From Dyella_A sp049445995 (lineage in GTDB: Bacteria > Pseudomonadota > Gammaproteobacteria > Xanthomonadales > Rhodanobacteraceae), in NCBI RefSeq assembly GCF_049445995.1, contig NZ_JBMSDZ010000006.1, forward strand, positions 174,133 to 238,132: DNA of 64,000 nucleotides. Direction: 5' to 3'. Within the stretch, counting starts at the first letter, position 1; every line of letters starts with the position of its first letter. Shown one piece after another: positions 18,458-27,426 of this stretch. The translations under genes were made by a program, and so were the position numbers. The notes under the pieces are model-generated. The model saw only the letters and a list, made by a program, of their open reading frames with translations, was not told where the DNA came from and searched no databases.

Positions 18458-19840
18458 ATGAGCCGCCGCCTGCACTCGCTCGAAGGCCGGTTGAGTCTGC
18501 TGCTGTTGCTGGCCGGCCTGGTCGGCGTGCTGGTCTATGCCGGCGTCACCGAATGGCCGCTGCCGCAGGTGCTGGCCTGGCTGCACAACGATCTGAAAGT
18601 GGGCGCCGCACCGCCGGTGCGGATGGGCTTCGTGACGGGTCTGGTCATCAGCATGGCGGTGCTGGTGCCGATCGCGCTGTGGATGGCGTCCGTGGTGATG
18701 TCGCCGGTGAGCCGCCTGCTGCGTGCACTGGAAGGCTCGGTGGCGAGCTATCGCGATGGCGACTTCAGCATCTCGCTGGCGGTGGATCGCCGCGACGAAC
18801 TGGGCGAGCTGATCGCCATGCACAACGCGCTGGGGCAGACCCTGCGCGAGCAGCGCCAGCACCTGGTGCAGCGCGAGCTGCTGCTGGACACGGTGGTGCA
18901 GAACACGCCGGTGGCGCTGGTGCTCACCGATGCCGGCGATCGCGTGGCCTACGCCAACATCGCCGCGCGGCATCTGTTCAACGAAGGGCGCAGCCTGCAC
19001 GGGCTGGCGTTCGCCGAGGTGCTGGCCAACGCGCCGGCGGTACTGCGCGAGGCGGTGGAACGCGGCGAGGACGCCCTGCTCACGGTGGAGATGGACAACA
19101 GCGAGGAGACCTTCCACCTCTCCCAGCGCGCGTTCCGCCTGCAGGGGCGGCCGCACCGGCTGCAGCTGTTCCGGCGCATGACGCGCGAGCTGTCGCGGCA
19201 GGAAGTGGCGAGCTGGAAGCGGGTGATCCGGGTGATCAGCCACGAGCTCAACAATTCGCTGGCGCCGATTTCCTCGCTGGCGCATTCGGGCGCCGAGCTG
19301 GCCCGTCGCGGCGAAACCGAGCGGCTGCCCGGCGTGTTCGCCACCATCGGCGAGCGCGCGCGCCACCTGCATGGGTTCATCGCCGGCTACGCCAGCTTTG
19401 CCAAGCTGCCGGCGCCGCGCAAGGCGGCCATCGCCTGGGCGCCGTTCCTGGAAGGGCTGGCGCTGCACTGCCGCTTCCGTCTGGCGGGAGCGGTGCCGGG
19501 ACAGCCAGGCTGGTTCGACGCGGCCCAGGTGGAGCAGGTGCTGATCAACCTGATCAAGAACGCGCACGAGGCCGGCGGGCCGGAAGACGAGGTGACGCTG
19601 GCGCTGCAGGTGCTCGGCCGCGACCTGCGCATCGAGGTGGCCGACCGCGGCCCCGGCATGAGCGAGACGGTGCTGGCGCAGGCGCTGCTGCCGTTCTACT
19701 CCACCAAGCGCGCGGGCACCGGGCTGGGCCTGGCGCTGGCCCGCGAGATCGCCGAGGCGCACGGCGGGTGCATCGCGCTGGTCAACCGCGAGGGCGGCGG
19801 CCTGCAGGTCAGCCTGCTGCTGCCGCTGGGGATGCCTTGA
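18458..19840 (+). CDS. Membrane sensor histidine kinase, NtrB/NtrY-like
   Basis: A 460-residue kinase. Two membrane helices (about 12-32 and 60-85) bracket a short periplasmic loop; a HAMP region (about 85-135) and a PAS-like segment (NTPVALVLTDAGDRVAYANI) follow. The dimerisation domain has H-box VISHELNNSLAPI. The catalytic domain has N-box NLIKNAHEA, G1 DRGPGM and G2 GTGLGLALA. It is the likely partner of the sigma-54 regulator upstream. The loop sensed on the outside is under 30 residues, so the signal may come from the membrane or the exporter itself. A GTG at 18452 is an alternative start. Confidence 0.9.
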   Translation: MSRRLHSLEGRLSLLLLLAGLVGVLVYAGVTEWPLPQVLAWLHNDLKVGAAPPVRMGFVTGLVISMAVLVPIALWMASVVMSPVSRLLRALEGSVASYRDGDFSISLAVDRRDELGELIAMHNALGQTLREQRQHLVQRELLLDTVVQNTPVALVLTDAGDRVAYANIAARHLFNEGRSLHGLAFAEVLANAPAVLREAVERGEDALLTVEMDNSEETFHLSQRAFRLQGRPHRLQLFRRMTRELSRQEVASWKRVIRVISHELNNSLAPISSLAHSGAELARRGETERLPGVFATIGERARHLHGFIAGYASFAKLPAPRKAAIAWAPFLEGLALHCRFRLAGAVPGQPGWFDAAQVEQVLINLIKNAHEAGGPEDEVTLALQVLGRDLRIEVADRGPGMSETVLAQALLPFYSTKRAGTGLGLALAREIAEAHGGCIALVNREGGGLQVSLLLPLGMP

Positions 19841-19883
19841 CCAGCGAGTGTTGCGACGCTGAAATCCAGCTACATCCGGAACC

Positions 19884-19910
19884 GCAGGAGCGCACAGGGT
19901 GCGCTCCTGC
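19884..19910. repeat. Short palindrome related to the GTAG REPs
   Basis: GCAGGAGCGCACAGGGTGCGCTCCTGC folds on itself and shares GGAGCGCAC...GTGCGCTCC with the BIMEs at 6100, 27927 and 33586, but lacks the central spacer and GTAG head. It lies in the gap after the kinase gene and might act as a transcript end for the exporter locus, though no T-run follows. Confidence 0.55.
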
Positions 19911-20005
19911 GGGTGTCGATCCCAGACGCTGTGCGCGACGGCTGAAATCTGCAACCGCGTCCGCTCGCCTATACTCGGATCTTCATCGGAAGAGGGGGTT
20001 GAAAC

Positions 20006-20950
20006 ATGGGACAGATTCTCGCGCTGGTCATCGTCATCGTGGTGGTGATCGGCATCGCCAAGCTCGTTCGCATCGTGCCGCAGGGTTACGAGTGGACGGT
20101 GGAAACCTTCGGCAAGTACACGCGCACGCTTACGCCGGGCCTGCATTTCCTCATTCCCATCTATCAGGCCGTCGGCCGCAAGATCAACATGATGGAGCAG
20201 GTGCTGGACGTGCCCAGCCAGGACGTCATTACCAAGGACAACGCGGTGGTGCGCGTGGACGGCGTGGTGTTCTACCAAGTGCTGGACGCCTCCAAGGCGG
20301 CGTATGAGGTATCGAACCTGGAACAGGCCTCGCTGGCGCTGGTGATGACCAACATCCGCACCGTGCTCGGCTCGCTCGACCTGGACGAGAGCCTGAGCCA
20401 GCGCGACGCGATCAACGCCAAGCTGCTGCGCGTGGTGGACGAGGCGACCCACCCGTGGGGCGTCAAGGTCAACCGCATCGAGATCAAGGACATCGCGCCG
20501 CCGCGCGACCTGATCGACGCCATGGCGCGGCAGATGAAGGCCGAGCGCGAGAAGCGCGCCAACATCCTCGATGCCGAGGGCTTCCGCCAGGCGGCGATCC
20601 TCAAGGCGGAGGGCGAGAAGCAGTCGGTGATCCTGGCCGCCGAGGGCGAGAAGGAGGCCGCGTTCCGCGCCGCCGAGGCGCGCGAGCGTTCGGCCGAGGC
20701 CGAGGCCAAGGCGACGCAGATGGTCTCGGACTCGATCGCCAACGGCAACGTCAACGCGCTCAACTACTTCGTCGCCAACAACTACGTCGAGGCACTGAAG
20801 GAGATGGCCAAGTCGCCCAACCAGAAGATGCTGCTGCTGCCGATCGAGGCCACCGGCATTCTCGGCTCGCTGGCCGGCATCGCCGAGCTGGCGAAGGAGT
20901 CGCTCGGCCAGCAAGCCAAGGCCGGCGTGATCCAGCCGCCGCCGCGCTGA
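20006..20950 (+). CDS. SPFH/stomatin-like membrane protease-associated protein (QmcA type)
   Basis: 314 residues. An N-terminal membrane anchor (ILALVIVIVVVIGIAKLV) is followed by a complete SPFH domain (IVPQGYEWTVETFGKYTRTL onward, DVPSQDVITKDNAVV, VLGSLDLDESLSQRDAIN). A long Ala/Glu-rich coiled coil (about 175-245) and a hydrophobic tail complete it. SPFH proteins form large ring-like membrane assemblies that organise proteases or lipid domains. It is immediately followed by an NfeD gene (19 bp gap), the classic partner. GAAGAGGGGG precedes the ATG. Confidence 0.93.
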   Translation: MGQILALVIVIVVVIGIAKLVRIVPQGYEWTVETFGKYTRTLTPGLHFLIPIYQAVGRKINMMEQVLDVPSQDVITKDNAVVRVDGVVFYQVLDASKAAYEVSNLEQASLALVMTNIRTVLGSLDLDESLSQRDAINAKLLRVVDEATHPWGVKVNRIEIKDIAPPRDLIDAMARQMKAEREKRANILDAEGFRQAAILKAEGEKQSVILAAEGEKEAAFRAAEARERSAEAEAKATQMVSDSIANGNVNALNYFVANNYVEALKEMAKSPNQKMLLLPIEATGILGSLAGIAELAKESLGQQAKAGVIQPPPR

Positions 20951-20969
20951 GCACACCGGGAGACAGGCC

Positions 20970-21416
20970 ATGTGGGATCTTTCGGCGCATTACCTGTGGT
21001 GGATCCTCGCCCTGCTGCTGATCGCGGGCGAGGTGCTGCTGCCGGGCTACTTCATGTTGTGGATCGGCCTGGCCGCCGCGGCGATGGGCGTGCTGCTGTG
21101 GCTGGTGCCGGGCATCGGCCTGCTGCTGCAGGCGGTGCTGTTCGCCGCGCTGGCGCTGATCGCCTGCGTGATCTACGCGCGCACGCTGCGCCCGCGCATC
21201 GAGCGCAGCATGCCCGGCAGCGAGCGGCTGAATCGTCGCGCCGAGCAGATGATCGGCCAGCGCTACGTGCTCACCGAGGCCATCGTCAACGGTCGCGGCA
21301 AGGCGCGCGTGGGCGACGGCGAATGGCTGGTGGCCGGGCCGGAGCTGCCGCTGGGCGCCACGGTGGAGGTGGTGGCGGTGGACGGCACCACGCTGCAGGT
21401 GCGCGCCGCCGCATGA
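20970..21416 (+). CDS. NfeD-family membrane protein (YbbK type)
   Basis: 148 residues. An N-terminal hydrophobic half with about three helices (YLWWILALLLIAGEVLLPGY to CVIYARTL) is followed by a soluble OB-fold domain (QMIGQRYVLTEAIVNGRGKA to the C-terminus). This short NfeD form lacks the ClpP-class serine protease domain of the long form. NfeD proteins are encoded beside SPFH genes and are thought to act with them in membrane quality control. GGGAGAC precedes its ATG. Confidence 0.92.
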   Translation: MWDLSAHYLWWILALLLIAGEVLLPGYFMLWIGLAAAAMGVLLWLVPGIGLLLQAVLFAALALIACVIYARTLRPRIERSMPGSERLNRRAEQMIGQRYVLTEAIVNGRGKARVGDGEWLVAGPELPLGATVEVVAVDGTTLQVRAAA

Positions 21417-21459
21417 GCGTGCGCGGCCACCGGGCGCACGCATGGTGCAGGCGCATGGC

Positions 21460-22743
21460 ATGAGCGCCGTCGCGCCCGCGGTCGTGTCGGCGGATTTCTC
21501 CACCGCCGCGCTCAACACGCGCATCGGGTTCCTGGTGGAGCTGGCGCGCCGGCTCCACCAGTACGGCACCTCGGCGCCGCGGCTGGAGACGGCGATCGCG
21601 CGCTCGGCGCAGCAGATGGGGCTGGCGGCCGACGTGTGGTCCAGCCCCACCGCCATCATCATTTCCTTCGCGGATCTCGCCCAGGGTGACGAGGGCCTGG
21701 CCCAGGTCACCCAGGTGATGCGCCTGCCGCCGGGCGACGTGAACCTGGCGCGGCTGTGCGAGGCGGACGAGATCGCCGACCGCGTGATCTCCGGCGAGAT
21801 CGAACTGCGCGAAGGCTTTCGACTGCTGCGCCTGCTCGGCCTGCCGGACACGCGCCGGGCCCAGGCCAGCGTGATCGCCAGCTACGGCTTGTCCGCCACC
21901 TGCGTGGTGGGCCTGCTGCTGCACAGCTCGTGGGCCGACCTGATCGCGGCGGGACTGATCGGCCTGATGATCGGCGTGATCACGGTGCGCTCGGCCACCC
22001 GGCCGCGCCTGGCGGTGGCCAGCGACGCGATCTGCGCGCTGGTGGCCACCACCTTCGCGATCCTGGTGAGCGCCTTCGTGGTGCCGCTGGCGGTGAAGTC
22101 GGTGGTGCTGGCCGGGCTGATCGTGCTGATGCCGGGCATGGCGCTCACCACCGCCGTGCGCGAGATCTCCAGCCAGCATCTGGTGGCGGGCGTGGCGCGC
22201 ATGGGCGGCGCGGTGGCGACCCTGCTCAAGCTCACCTTCGGCACCGTGGCGGCGACCCAGCTGTGCGCGGCGCTGGGCATCGACCCGGGGCATTACGTGC
22301 TCACGCCCCTGCCGGGCTGGGTCGATTACCCGTCGATGCTGCTGGGCGCATTCGGTTTCGCGATCCTGTTCCGCGCGGCGCGGCGCGACTGGCCGGTGGT
22401 GATGGGCGCGGTGATCGTGGGCTATCTGGCCACGCGCTGGGGCGGGCTGATTTCCGGCGCCATTCCGGGCGCGCCGTTTGGCGTGTTCCTGGGCGGATTC
22501 CTGCTCGGTGCATTGGCGAATGTGTATGCGCGGGTGATGCATCGACCCGGCGCGGTGATTCGTGAACCTGGAATCATTTTGCTGGTGCCCGGCAGTACGG
22601 GTTTTCGCAGCGTGTCGTACCTGTTCGAACGCGATACCACGCTCGGCATGGATACCGGCATTCTGCTCATTACCCTGCTTGTCTCGCTGGTCGCCGGCCT
22701 GCTGTTCGGTGATCTGCTGGTATCGCCGCGCCGCTCGCTTTAG
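21460..22743 (+). CDS. Threonine/serine exporter family protein (ThrE, fused)
   Basis: 427 residues in two parts. A soluble N-terminal DUF1212-like domain (ALNTRIGFLVELARRLHQYG, SPTAIIISF) is followed by about ten membrane helices, the last block being the ThrE-2 (DUF3815) module (PSMLLGAFGFAILFRAARRD; PGIILLVPGSTGFRSV). Family members export threonine and serine. Fusion of both halves in one chain is the actinobacterial/xanthomonad layout, as opposed to two-gene versions. An upstream ATG at 21442 would add six residues. It follows nfeD by 43 bp and may be cotranscribed. Confidence 0.88.
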   Translation: MSAVAPAVVSADFSTAALNTRIGFLVELARRLHQYGTSAPRLETAIARSAQQMGLAADVWSSPTAIIISFADLAQGDEGLAQVTQVMRLPPGDVNLARLCEADEIADRVISGEIELREGFRLLRLLGLPDTRRAQASVIASYGLSATCVVGLLLHSSWADLIAAGLIGLMIGVITVRSATRPRLAVASDAICALVATTFAILVSAFVVPLAVKSVVLAGLIVLMPGMALTTAVREISSQHLVAGVARMGGAVATLLKLTFGTVAATQLCAALGIDPGHYVLTPLPGWVDYPSMLLGAFGFAILFRAARRDWPVVMGAVIVGYLATRWGGLISGAIPGAPFGVFLGGFLLGALANVYARVMHRPGAVIREPGIILLVPGSTGFRSVSYLFERDTTLGMDTGILLITLLVSLVAGLLFGDLLVSPRRSL

Positions 22744-22777
22744 TTCGCCGGCACTCCGCGAATGAGTGCGAATCGGT

Positions 22778-22915
22778 ACTCTCTCTCCCTCCGGGAAAGG
22801 GTTGGGGTGAGGGTTCGGGCGAAGCGGCAATCAACACACCGCCAGTGGCACGAACTGCGCTGCGGCCGAGCCCTCATCCGCCGCTGCGCGCCACCTTCTC
22901 CCTGGGGGGAAGATA
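22778..22915. repeat. CCCTCTCCC-type repeat, degenerate
   Basis: Left arm CTCTCTCCCTCCGGGAAAGGGTTGGGGTGAGGG and right arm CCTCATCCGCC..CACCTTCTCCCTGGGGGG are degraded members of the same repeat family seen in the exporter operon. It lies in the convergent gap between thrE and the H-NS-like gene. Confidence 0.6.
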
Positions 22916-22942
22916 CGTCCGCTGAACTTCGATGCCGATCGG

Positions 22943-22972
22943 AAAAAAACGCCGGCGCGAGGCCGGCGTTTT
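22943..22972 (-). terminator. Rho-independent terminator of the H-NS-like gene
   Basis: Read on the minus strand, ACGCCGGC-CTCGC-GCCGGCGT is followed by seven Ts. It stands 28 bp beyond the stop of the gene ending at 23000. The plus strand has four Ts after the stem, so it may also stop transcripts from thrE. Confidence 0.85.
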
Positions 22973-22999
22973 GCATGGCGCCATGACGGGATGCAGCGA

Positions 23000-23326
23000 T
23001 CAGATCGCCAGATCCTTTTCCTTCTTGCCCGCCTTGAGTGCGTCGTTGAACCAGCGCGGGCGCTTGCCGCGGCCGGACCATGTCTGCTCCGGATTGGCGG
23101 GATTGCGGTACTTCGGCGCCACGGTGGTCTTGGCGCGGCGCGCCTTGGTGCCGCGGGCGCTGCCGAAGATGTCGTCGAACGAATAGCCTTCGGCCTTGAT
23201 CAGCGCATGGATTTTTTCGCGCAGCTTGGCGACCTTTTCCTTGCGCAGTTCGTCCTGACGCATCTGGGCCTTGGCGATCAGCTCATTGAGCTGGCTGTGA
23301 TTGAGGTTCTTGATGTCAACGGCCAT
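23000..23326 (-). CDS. H-NS family nucleoid-associated protein
   Basis: 108 residues. An N-terminal helical oligomerisation half (NHSQLNELIAKAQMRQDELR) leads to an Ala/Lys/Arg linker and the C-terminal DNA-binding core YRNPANPEQTWSGRGKRPRW, which is the H-NS signature. The short form is the type found in Xanthomonas and Bordetella relatives, where it silences AT-rich acquired DNA. GGAG is set 6 bp before ATG 23326; a longer frame upstream crosses this site and is not used. The AT-richer DNA just upstream (23330-23480) is a likely promoter and autoregulation zone. Confidence 0.93.
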   Translation of the reverse strand: MAVDIKNLNHSQLNELIAKAQMRQDELRKEKVAKLREKIHALIKAEGYSFDDIFGSARGTKARRAKTTVAPKYRNPANPEQTWSGRGKRPRWFNDALKAGKKEKDLAI

Positions 23327-23785
23327 GATAACTCCGCGTGGTTTTGCTAATGATTGGGTGTTTATCTCGCCATTGCGGCGAGTGCGCCATCCTGATGCGG
23401 GAGCGATTCTGGCGTAACTCCCATGCTTTTGCAAAATAACCATCCGCATGTGATGAATGCGTCACACCTGTTCGCCCACCTGCCATGTCCATTAAACAAG
23501 CCGGTCTGATTACTGGCGATTGCGGATACCGCTGCCATTCGCTGGCGGATCGAGTTCGTGAAACGCTTCGCGCTTATGCGCGCGGTCGCGGAATCGGTGG
23601 TTATGGCCCTCGCGACACCCGCCTGCCCGAGAGGCTGATCCGGGCGGCCATGGCCGCGATTTGCCACGCGTCGGGCGACGGCAACGCGTTGCGGATTTCC
23701 GGTGGCGCCGATCCGGCAAGGTGCGATGCATGCATCCGTCATGTGCGTTGATCCGACGGAGGCGAAGCCCCTGCAAGGCGTCCAT
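23327..23785. other. Gap with H-NS gene promoter region, no supported gene
   Basis: The first 150 bp are clearly more AT-rich than the rest of the window and should hold the promoter of the H-NS-like gene. An 88-codon plus-strand frame (23485-23751) exists, but it has no ribosome site and resembles no family I know, so I leave it out. Confidence 0.5.
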
Positions 23786-23811
23786 GAAAAAGCCGCCCGC
23801 AGGCGGCTTTT
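23786..23811 (-). terminator. Terminator of proS
   Basis: On the minus strand AAAAGCCGCC-TGC-GGGCGGCTTTTT forms a strong stem with a short T run, about 20 bp beyond the proS stop. Confidence 0.85.
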
Positions 23812-23832
23812 GCAAGGCCATGCAAAAGGCGG

Positions 23833-25530
23833 TCAGGCGAGCAGGGCAAACAGCTCGTCGATGCCGAGCTGGCGGCTTTCGGCCTGGTCGCGGGCGCGAT
23901 ATTCCAGCGTACCGGCAGCGACGCCGCGTTCGCTCACCACCACGCGGTGCGGAATGCCGATCAGCTCCATGTCGGCGAACATGGCGCCCGGACGCAGGCC
24001 GCGATCGTCGAGCACCGCCTCGATGCCGCGTTCGGCCAGCTGCGCATACAGCGCTTCGGCCGCGGCGGTGACCTCGGGCAGGCCCTTGGGGTTGATCACG
24101 CACACGGCGACGCGCCACGGTGCCATCGCTTCGGGCCAGCGGATGCCGGCGTCGTCGTGGCGCTGCTCGATGGCGGCCGCGACGATGCGGCTGACGCCGA
24201 TGCCGTAGCAGCCCATCAGCATCACCTGCGCCTTGCCCTGGTCGTCGAGCACGGTGGCATCCATCGCCTCGGCGTACTTGGCGCCGAGCTGGAACACGTG
24301 GCCGACCTCGATGCCGCGGGCGAGCTGCAGCGTGCCGCGGCCGTCCGGCGACGGATCGCCGGCGACCACCTGGCGGATGTCCTCCACGCGGGTGACCCGC
24401 GCGTCGCGCTCCCAGTTGGCGCCGGTGTAATGAGTGCCGTCGAGGTTGCCGCCGCAGACGAAATCCGCCAGCACGGCGGCGCTGCGGTCGACGATCACCG
24501 GGATGTGCCCGGGCAGGCCGACGGGCCCGAGCGAGCCGGGGCGGGCGCCGATCGCGGCGAGGATCTCCTCTTCGCCGGCCAGCACCGCCTCGCCGGGCAG
24601 CTCGGCCAGCTTGCCGGCCTTCACCTCGTTGATCTCGTGGTCGCCGCGCAGGCACAGCGCGACCAGCCCGTCGCGGCCCTTCACCAGCAGGGTCTTCACG
24701 CACTGCTGCGGCGACACCTTGAGGAAGGCGGACACGTCGTCGATGGTCTTCTGCGTGGGCGTATCGACCCGGACCAGCGCGGCGGACGGCGCCGGACGGG
24801 CGCCGGTCGGCGCCAGCGCCTCGGCCTTTTCCACGTTGGCGGCGTAGTCGGAGCCGTCGGAGAACGCGATCGCATCCTCGCCGGACTCGGCGATCACCTG
24901 GAACTCGTGGCTGGCGTTGCCGCCGATCGCGCCGGTGTCGGCCTGCACGGCGCGGAAGCTCAGGCCCAGCCGGGTGAAGATGCGCCCGTAGGCGTCGTAC
25001 ATCGCCTGGTAGGTCTGCGCCAGCGAGTCCTGGCCCAAGTGGAAGGAGTAGGCGTCCTTCATCAGGAACTCGCGCGCGCGCATCACGCCGAAGCGCGGGC
25101 GGATTTCGTCGCGGAACTTGGTCTGGATCTGGTAGAAGTTGACCGGCAGCTGCCTGTAGCTCTTCAGCTCCTGCCGCGCGAAGTCGGTGATCACTTCCTC
25201 GGCGGTGGGCGCGTAGCAGAACTCCTGCGCCTTGCGGTCGGCGATCTTCAGCAGCTGGCCGCCGAACTTCTCCCAGCGACCGGTTTCCTCCCACAGCTCG
25301 CGTGGCTGGATGGTGGGCATCAGCACCTCGATCGCGCCGGCGCGGTCCATCTCCTCGCGCACGATCGCTTCGACCTTGCGCAGCACGCGCAGGCCCAGCG
25401 GGCTCCAGGTGTACAGGCCGGCGGCAAGCTTGCGGATCATGCCGGCGCGCAGCATCAGCTTGTGGCTGACCAGCTCGGCTTCGGCGGGGACTTCCTTGAC
25501 GGTGGCCAGGTGGAATTGGCTGAGGCGCAT
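23833..25530 (-). CDS. proS: Prolyl-tRNA synthetase
   Basis: 565 residues, the usual size for the bacterial class II enzyme with an inserted editing domain. Motif 1 region ALG-type start (AAGLYTWSPLGLRVLRKVEA), motif 2 (TKFRDEIRPRFGVMRAREF) and motif 3 (GCYGIGVSRIVAAAIEQ) are all present. The YbaK-like editing insert spans roughly residues 225-385 (KTLLVKGRDGLVALCLRGDH). It charges tRNA-Pro and clears Ala-tRNA-Pro. The gene stands alone, with its own terminator. Confidence 0.96.
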   Translation of the reverse strand: MRLSQFHLATVKEVPAEAELVSHKLMLRAGMIRKLAAGLYTWSPLGLRVLRKVEAIVREEMDRAGAIEVLMPTIQPRELWEETGRWEKFGGQLLKIADRKAQEFCYAPTAEEVITDFARQELKSYRQLPVNFYQIQTKFRDEIRPRFGVMRAREFLMKDAYSFHLGQDSLAQTYQAMYDAYGRIFTRLGLSFRAVQADTGAIGGNASHEFQVIAESGEDAIAFSDGSDYAANVEKAEALAPTGARPAPSAALVRVDTPTQKTIDDVSAFLKVSPQQCVKTLLVKGRDGLVALCLRGDHEINEVKAGKLAELPGEAVLAGEEEILAAIGARPGSLGPVGLPGHIPVIVDRSAAVLADFVCGGNLDGTHYTGANWERDARVTRVEDIRQVVAGDPSPDGRGTLQLARGIEVGHVFQLGAKYAEAMDATVLDDQGKAQVMLMGCYGIGVSRIVAAAIEQRHDDAGIRWPEAMAPWRVAVCVINPKGLPEVTAAAEALYAQLAERGIEAVLDDRGLRPGAMFADMELIGIPHRVVVSERGVAAGTLEYRARDQAESRQLGIDELFALLA

Positions 25531-25618
25531 GCGATGGGGATCCGGCGGCTGGGTAAAGGCGCCGATTATGCCAGCCGCTGCCGGATTCCGGTGGGCGGGG
25601 TTCGCCCCGTCCGCGGGC

Positions 25619-26044
25619 TTACTGGCCCTGGCAATACTGGCTGTACTGGGCCTGCGCGGCGTCCAGTTGCTGCTTGCGCTCGGCGTCGTTGAGCGCCTTG
25701 GGCTGGCCGTCCTGCTCCATCACCACCGGGCCGCTGCCCTTGAGTGCGTCCAGATTGCTCCTGAGCGAGGCGCAGAGCTTGCTGCGGTTTTCCGGCGTGT
25801 CCTCCATCGGCGCGGCCGGCTGGGCGTCCATCCGGCCCTCGCCGGTGCCCGGCTCGGTGGCCGGTGCCGGGGCGACGATCGGATCCACGCTGCCGCTGAG
25901 CGTGACGCGGCTGTACTTGGTGCCCGCCGGCGGCGGCGATTCGGAGTAGTGCACGGTGCCCCGGGCATCGGTCCACTTGTAGGCCTGGGCATCGGCGGCG
26001 CCGGCGGCCAGCAGCAGAAGGGCGAACAGCGCGGGACGAAGCAT
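25619..26044 (-). CDS. Exported DUF4124-domain protein
   Basis: 141 residues. A signal peptide (MLRPALFALLLLAAGAADAQ) is followed directly by the DUF4124 motif AYKWTDARGTVHYSESPPP, then a Pro/Ala linker and a helical C-terminus with two cysteines (SKLCASL, YSQYCQG). DUF4124 proteins are common in Xanthomonadales periplasms; their role is unknown. GGAG precedes ATG 26044; a GTG at 26089 would lengthen the signal peptide unnaturally. Confidence 0.85.
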   Translation of the reverse strand: MLRPALFALLLLAAGAADAQAYKWTDARGTVHYSESPPPAGTKYSRVTLSGSVDPIVAPAPATEPGTGEGRMDAQPAAPMEDTPENRSKLCASLRSNLDALKGSGPVVMEQDGQPKALNDAERKQQLDAAQAQYSQYCQGQ

Positions 26045-26153
26045 GGGGTTCTCCGGAAGGAGCCGTGGCTCAGGCGCTCTTGGTAGCACCGGCGCGGGCC
26101 GGACTCAAGCGTCGGTGTTCTACAATGCGCGCCAGCCTTCACTGGATGGGTTC

Positions 26154-26933
26154 ATGAGCGACGACACGCCAGTCCGACGACCGCGCCACCGCGGCATCTA
26201 CCTGCTGCCGAACCTGTTCACCACCGCGGCGATGTTCTCGGGCTTCTACGCCATCGTGGCGAGCATCGGCGGGCGCTATGCCGAGGCCGCGATCGCGGTG
26301 TTCGTGGCGGCCCTGCTGGACGGCCTGGACGGCCGCGTGGCCCGGCTCACCGGCACCCAGACCGAGTTCGGCGTGCAGTACGACTCGCTGTCGGACCTGG
26401 TGAGCTTCGGGCTGGCGCCGGCGCTGGTGCTGTACACCTGGTCGCTGTCCTCGCTGCGCGACTACGGAGCGATGTGGGGCAAGGTGGGCTGGGCCGCGGC
26501 CTTCATCTACGCCGCCTGCGGCGCGCTGCGGCTGGCCCGCTTCAACACCCAGGTGGCGGTGATCGACAAGCGCTATTTCCAGGGCCTGGCCAGTCCGGCG
26601 GCGGCGGCGGTGTGCATGTCCTTCGTGTGGACCATGGAGAAGGTGGGCATCGCCGGCAGCACGCTGTGCTTCGTCACGCCGGTGCTGGCGGTGGTGGTGG
26701 GCCTGCTGATGGTGAGCAATTTCCGCTACTTCAGCTTCAAGTCGCTGCCGATGGGGCAGGGCGAGCGCGTGCCGTTCGTGTGGATGGTGATGCTGGTGCT
26801 GATCCTGGTGCTGCTGGCGATCGATCCGCCGCGGCTGCTGCTGGCGGTGTTCTCGCTCTACCTGCTGTCCGGGCCGGCACTCACCGTGTGGGGCCGCGCC
26901 ACCCACCGGCGCGCACGGCGGAACGCGGGGTGA
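26154..26933 (+). CDS. pssA: CDP-diacylglycerol--serine O-phosphatidyltransferase
   Basis: 259 residues with about seven membrane helices. It carries the CDP-alcohol phosphotransferase motif D-G-x2-A-R-x8-G-x3-D-x3-D as DGRVARLTGTQTEFGVQYDS then LSD (about residues 60-85). The enzyme joins CDP-diacylglycerol and serine to make phosphatidylserine, precursor of phosphatidylethanolamine, at the inner membrane. Start ATG 26154 follows GGATGGG. Its stop overlaps the next start by one base (TGATG), so the three genes to rimI are translationally linked. Confidence 0.93.
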   Translation: MSDDTPVRRPRHRGIYLLPNLFTTAAMFSGFYAIVASIGGRYAEAAIAVFVAALLDGLDGRVARLTGTQTEFGVQYDSLSDLVSFGLAPALVLYTWSLSSLRDYGAMWGKVGWAAAFIYAACGALRLARFNTQVAVIDKRYFQGLASPAAAAVCMSFVWTMEKVGIAGSTLCFVTPVLAVVVGLLMVSNFRYFSFKSLPMGQGERVPFVWMVMLVLILVLLAIDPPRLLLAVFSLYLLSGPALTVWGRATHRRARRNAG

Positions 26934-27424
26934 TGGCGGCCGTGGCACTCGATCGCCGCCGCCGCGCCGTACTGCGGGCCATGGGCATCACCCCGTGGGT
27001 GCTGCGCGCACGCACGGAGGCGGCCGCGCAGTCGTTCGCCGTGGAACGGGGCGCCGCGTCGGCACGCGCGGCCCGGCCCAGCGGGCGCTGTGTGGTGCTG
27101 CTGCCGGCCGGCGCCGACGCCCGCGCGCTGGATCTGCTCGGCCGCGCGCTGACCGCCTGCGGCGCAGAGATCGCCCGCGCAGGCCGCATCCGCGTGGCCG
27201 ACGGCCAGCTTTCCGACGCGGTACCGCACGCGCCGGTCTATCTGGTGTTCGGCCAGGCCCAGGCGCACGCGCTGGGGCGCGAGTTGCCGGCGGCGGTGAT
27301 GAGCGAGGCGCACATCGCGCTGGTCGACGAGCCCGCAGCACTGCTTTCCGGTGCGGACGGCAAGCGACGCCTGTGGGCGGCGCTGCGGCAGGCGCGCCGC
27401 GTCCTCGGCGCCCGGGGCGACTAG
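26933..27424 (+). CDS. Putative DNA polymerase III psi subunit (HolD-like)
   Basis: 163 residues. The N-terminus RAVLRAMGITPWVLR fits the short chi-binding motif of HolD (LQQLGITQWxLR in Escherichia coli), and the gene sits directly before rimI, as holD does in enteric bacteria. The rest (VVLLPAGADARALDLLGRAL; PVYLVFGQAQAHALGREL; IALVDEPAALL) is divergent and could form the alpha/beta fold expected of psi. Identification rests on motif plus neighbourhood, not on strong overall similarity. It overlaps pssA by one base. Confidence 0.5.
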   Translation: MAAVALDRRRRAVLRAMGITPWVLRARTEAAAQSFAVERGAASARAARPSGRCVVLLPAGADARALDLLGRALTACGAEIARAGRIRVADGQLSDAVPHAPVYLVFGQAQAHALGRELPAAVMSEAHIALVDEPAALLSGADGKRRLWAALRQARRVLGARGD

Positions 27425-27426
27425 CC

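Noticed and set aside
22840..22860. TGGCACGAACTGCGCTGC as a second sigma-54 promoter
   Set aside because: The -24 box is present but the -12 GC doublet is not at the required spacing, and it lies in a convergent intergenic gap.
23485..23751. 88-codon plus-strand frame upstream of the H-NS-like gene
   Set aside because: No ribosome site, no family resemblance, and it spans the promoter area and proS terminator.
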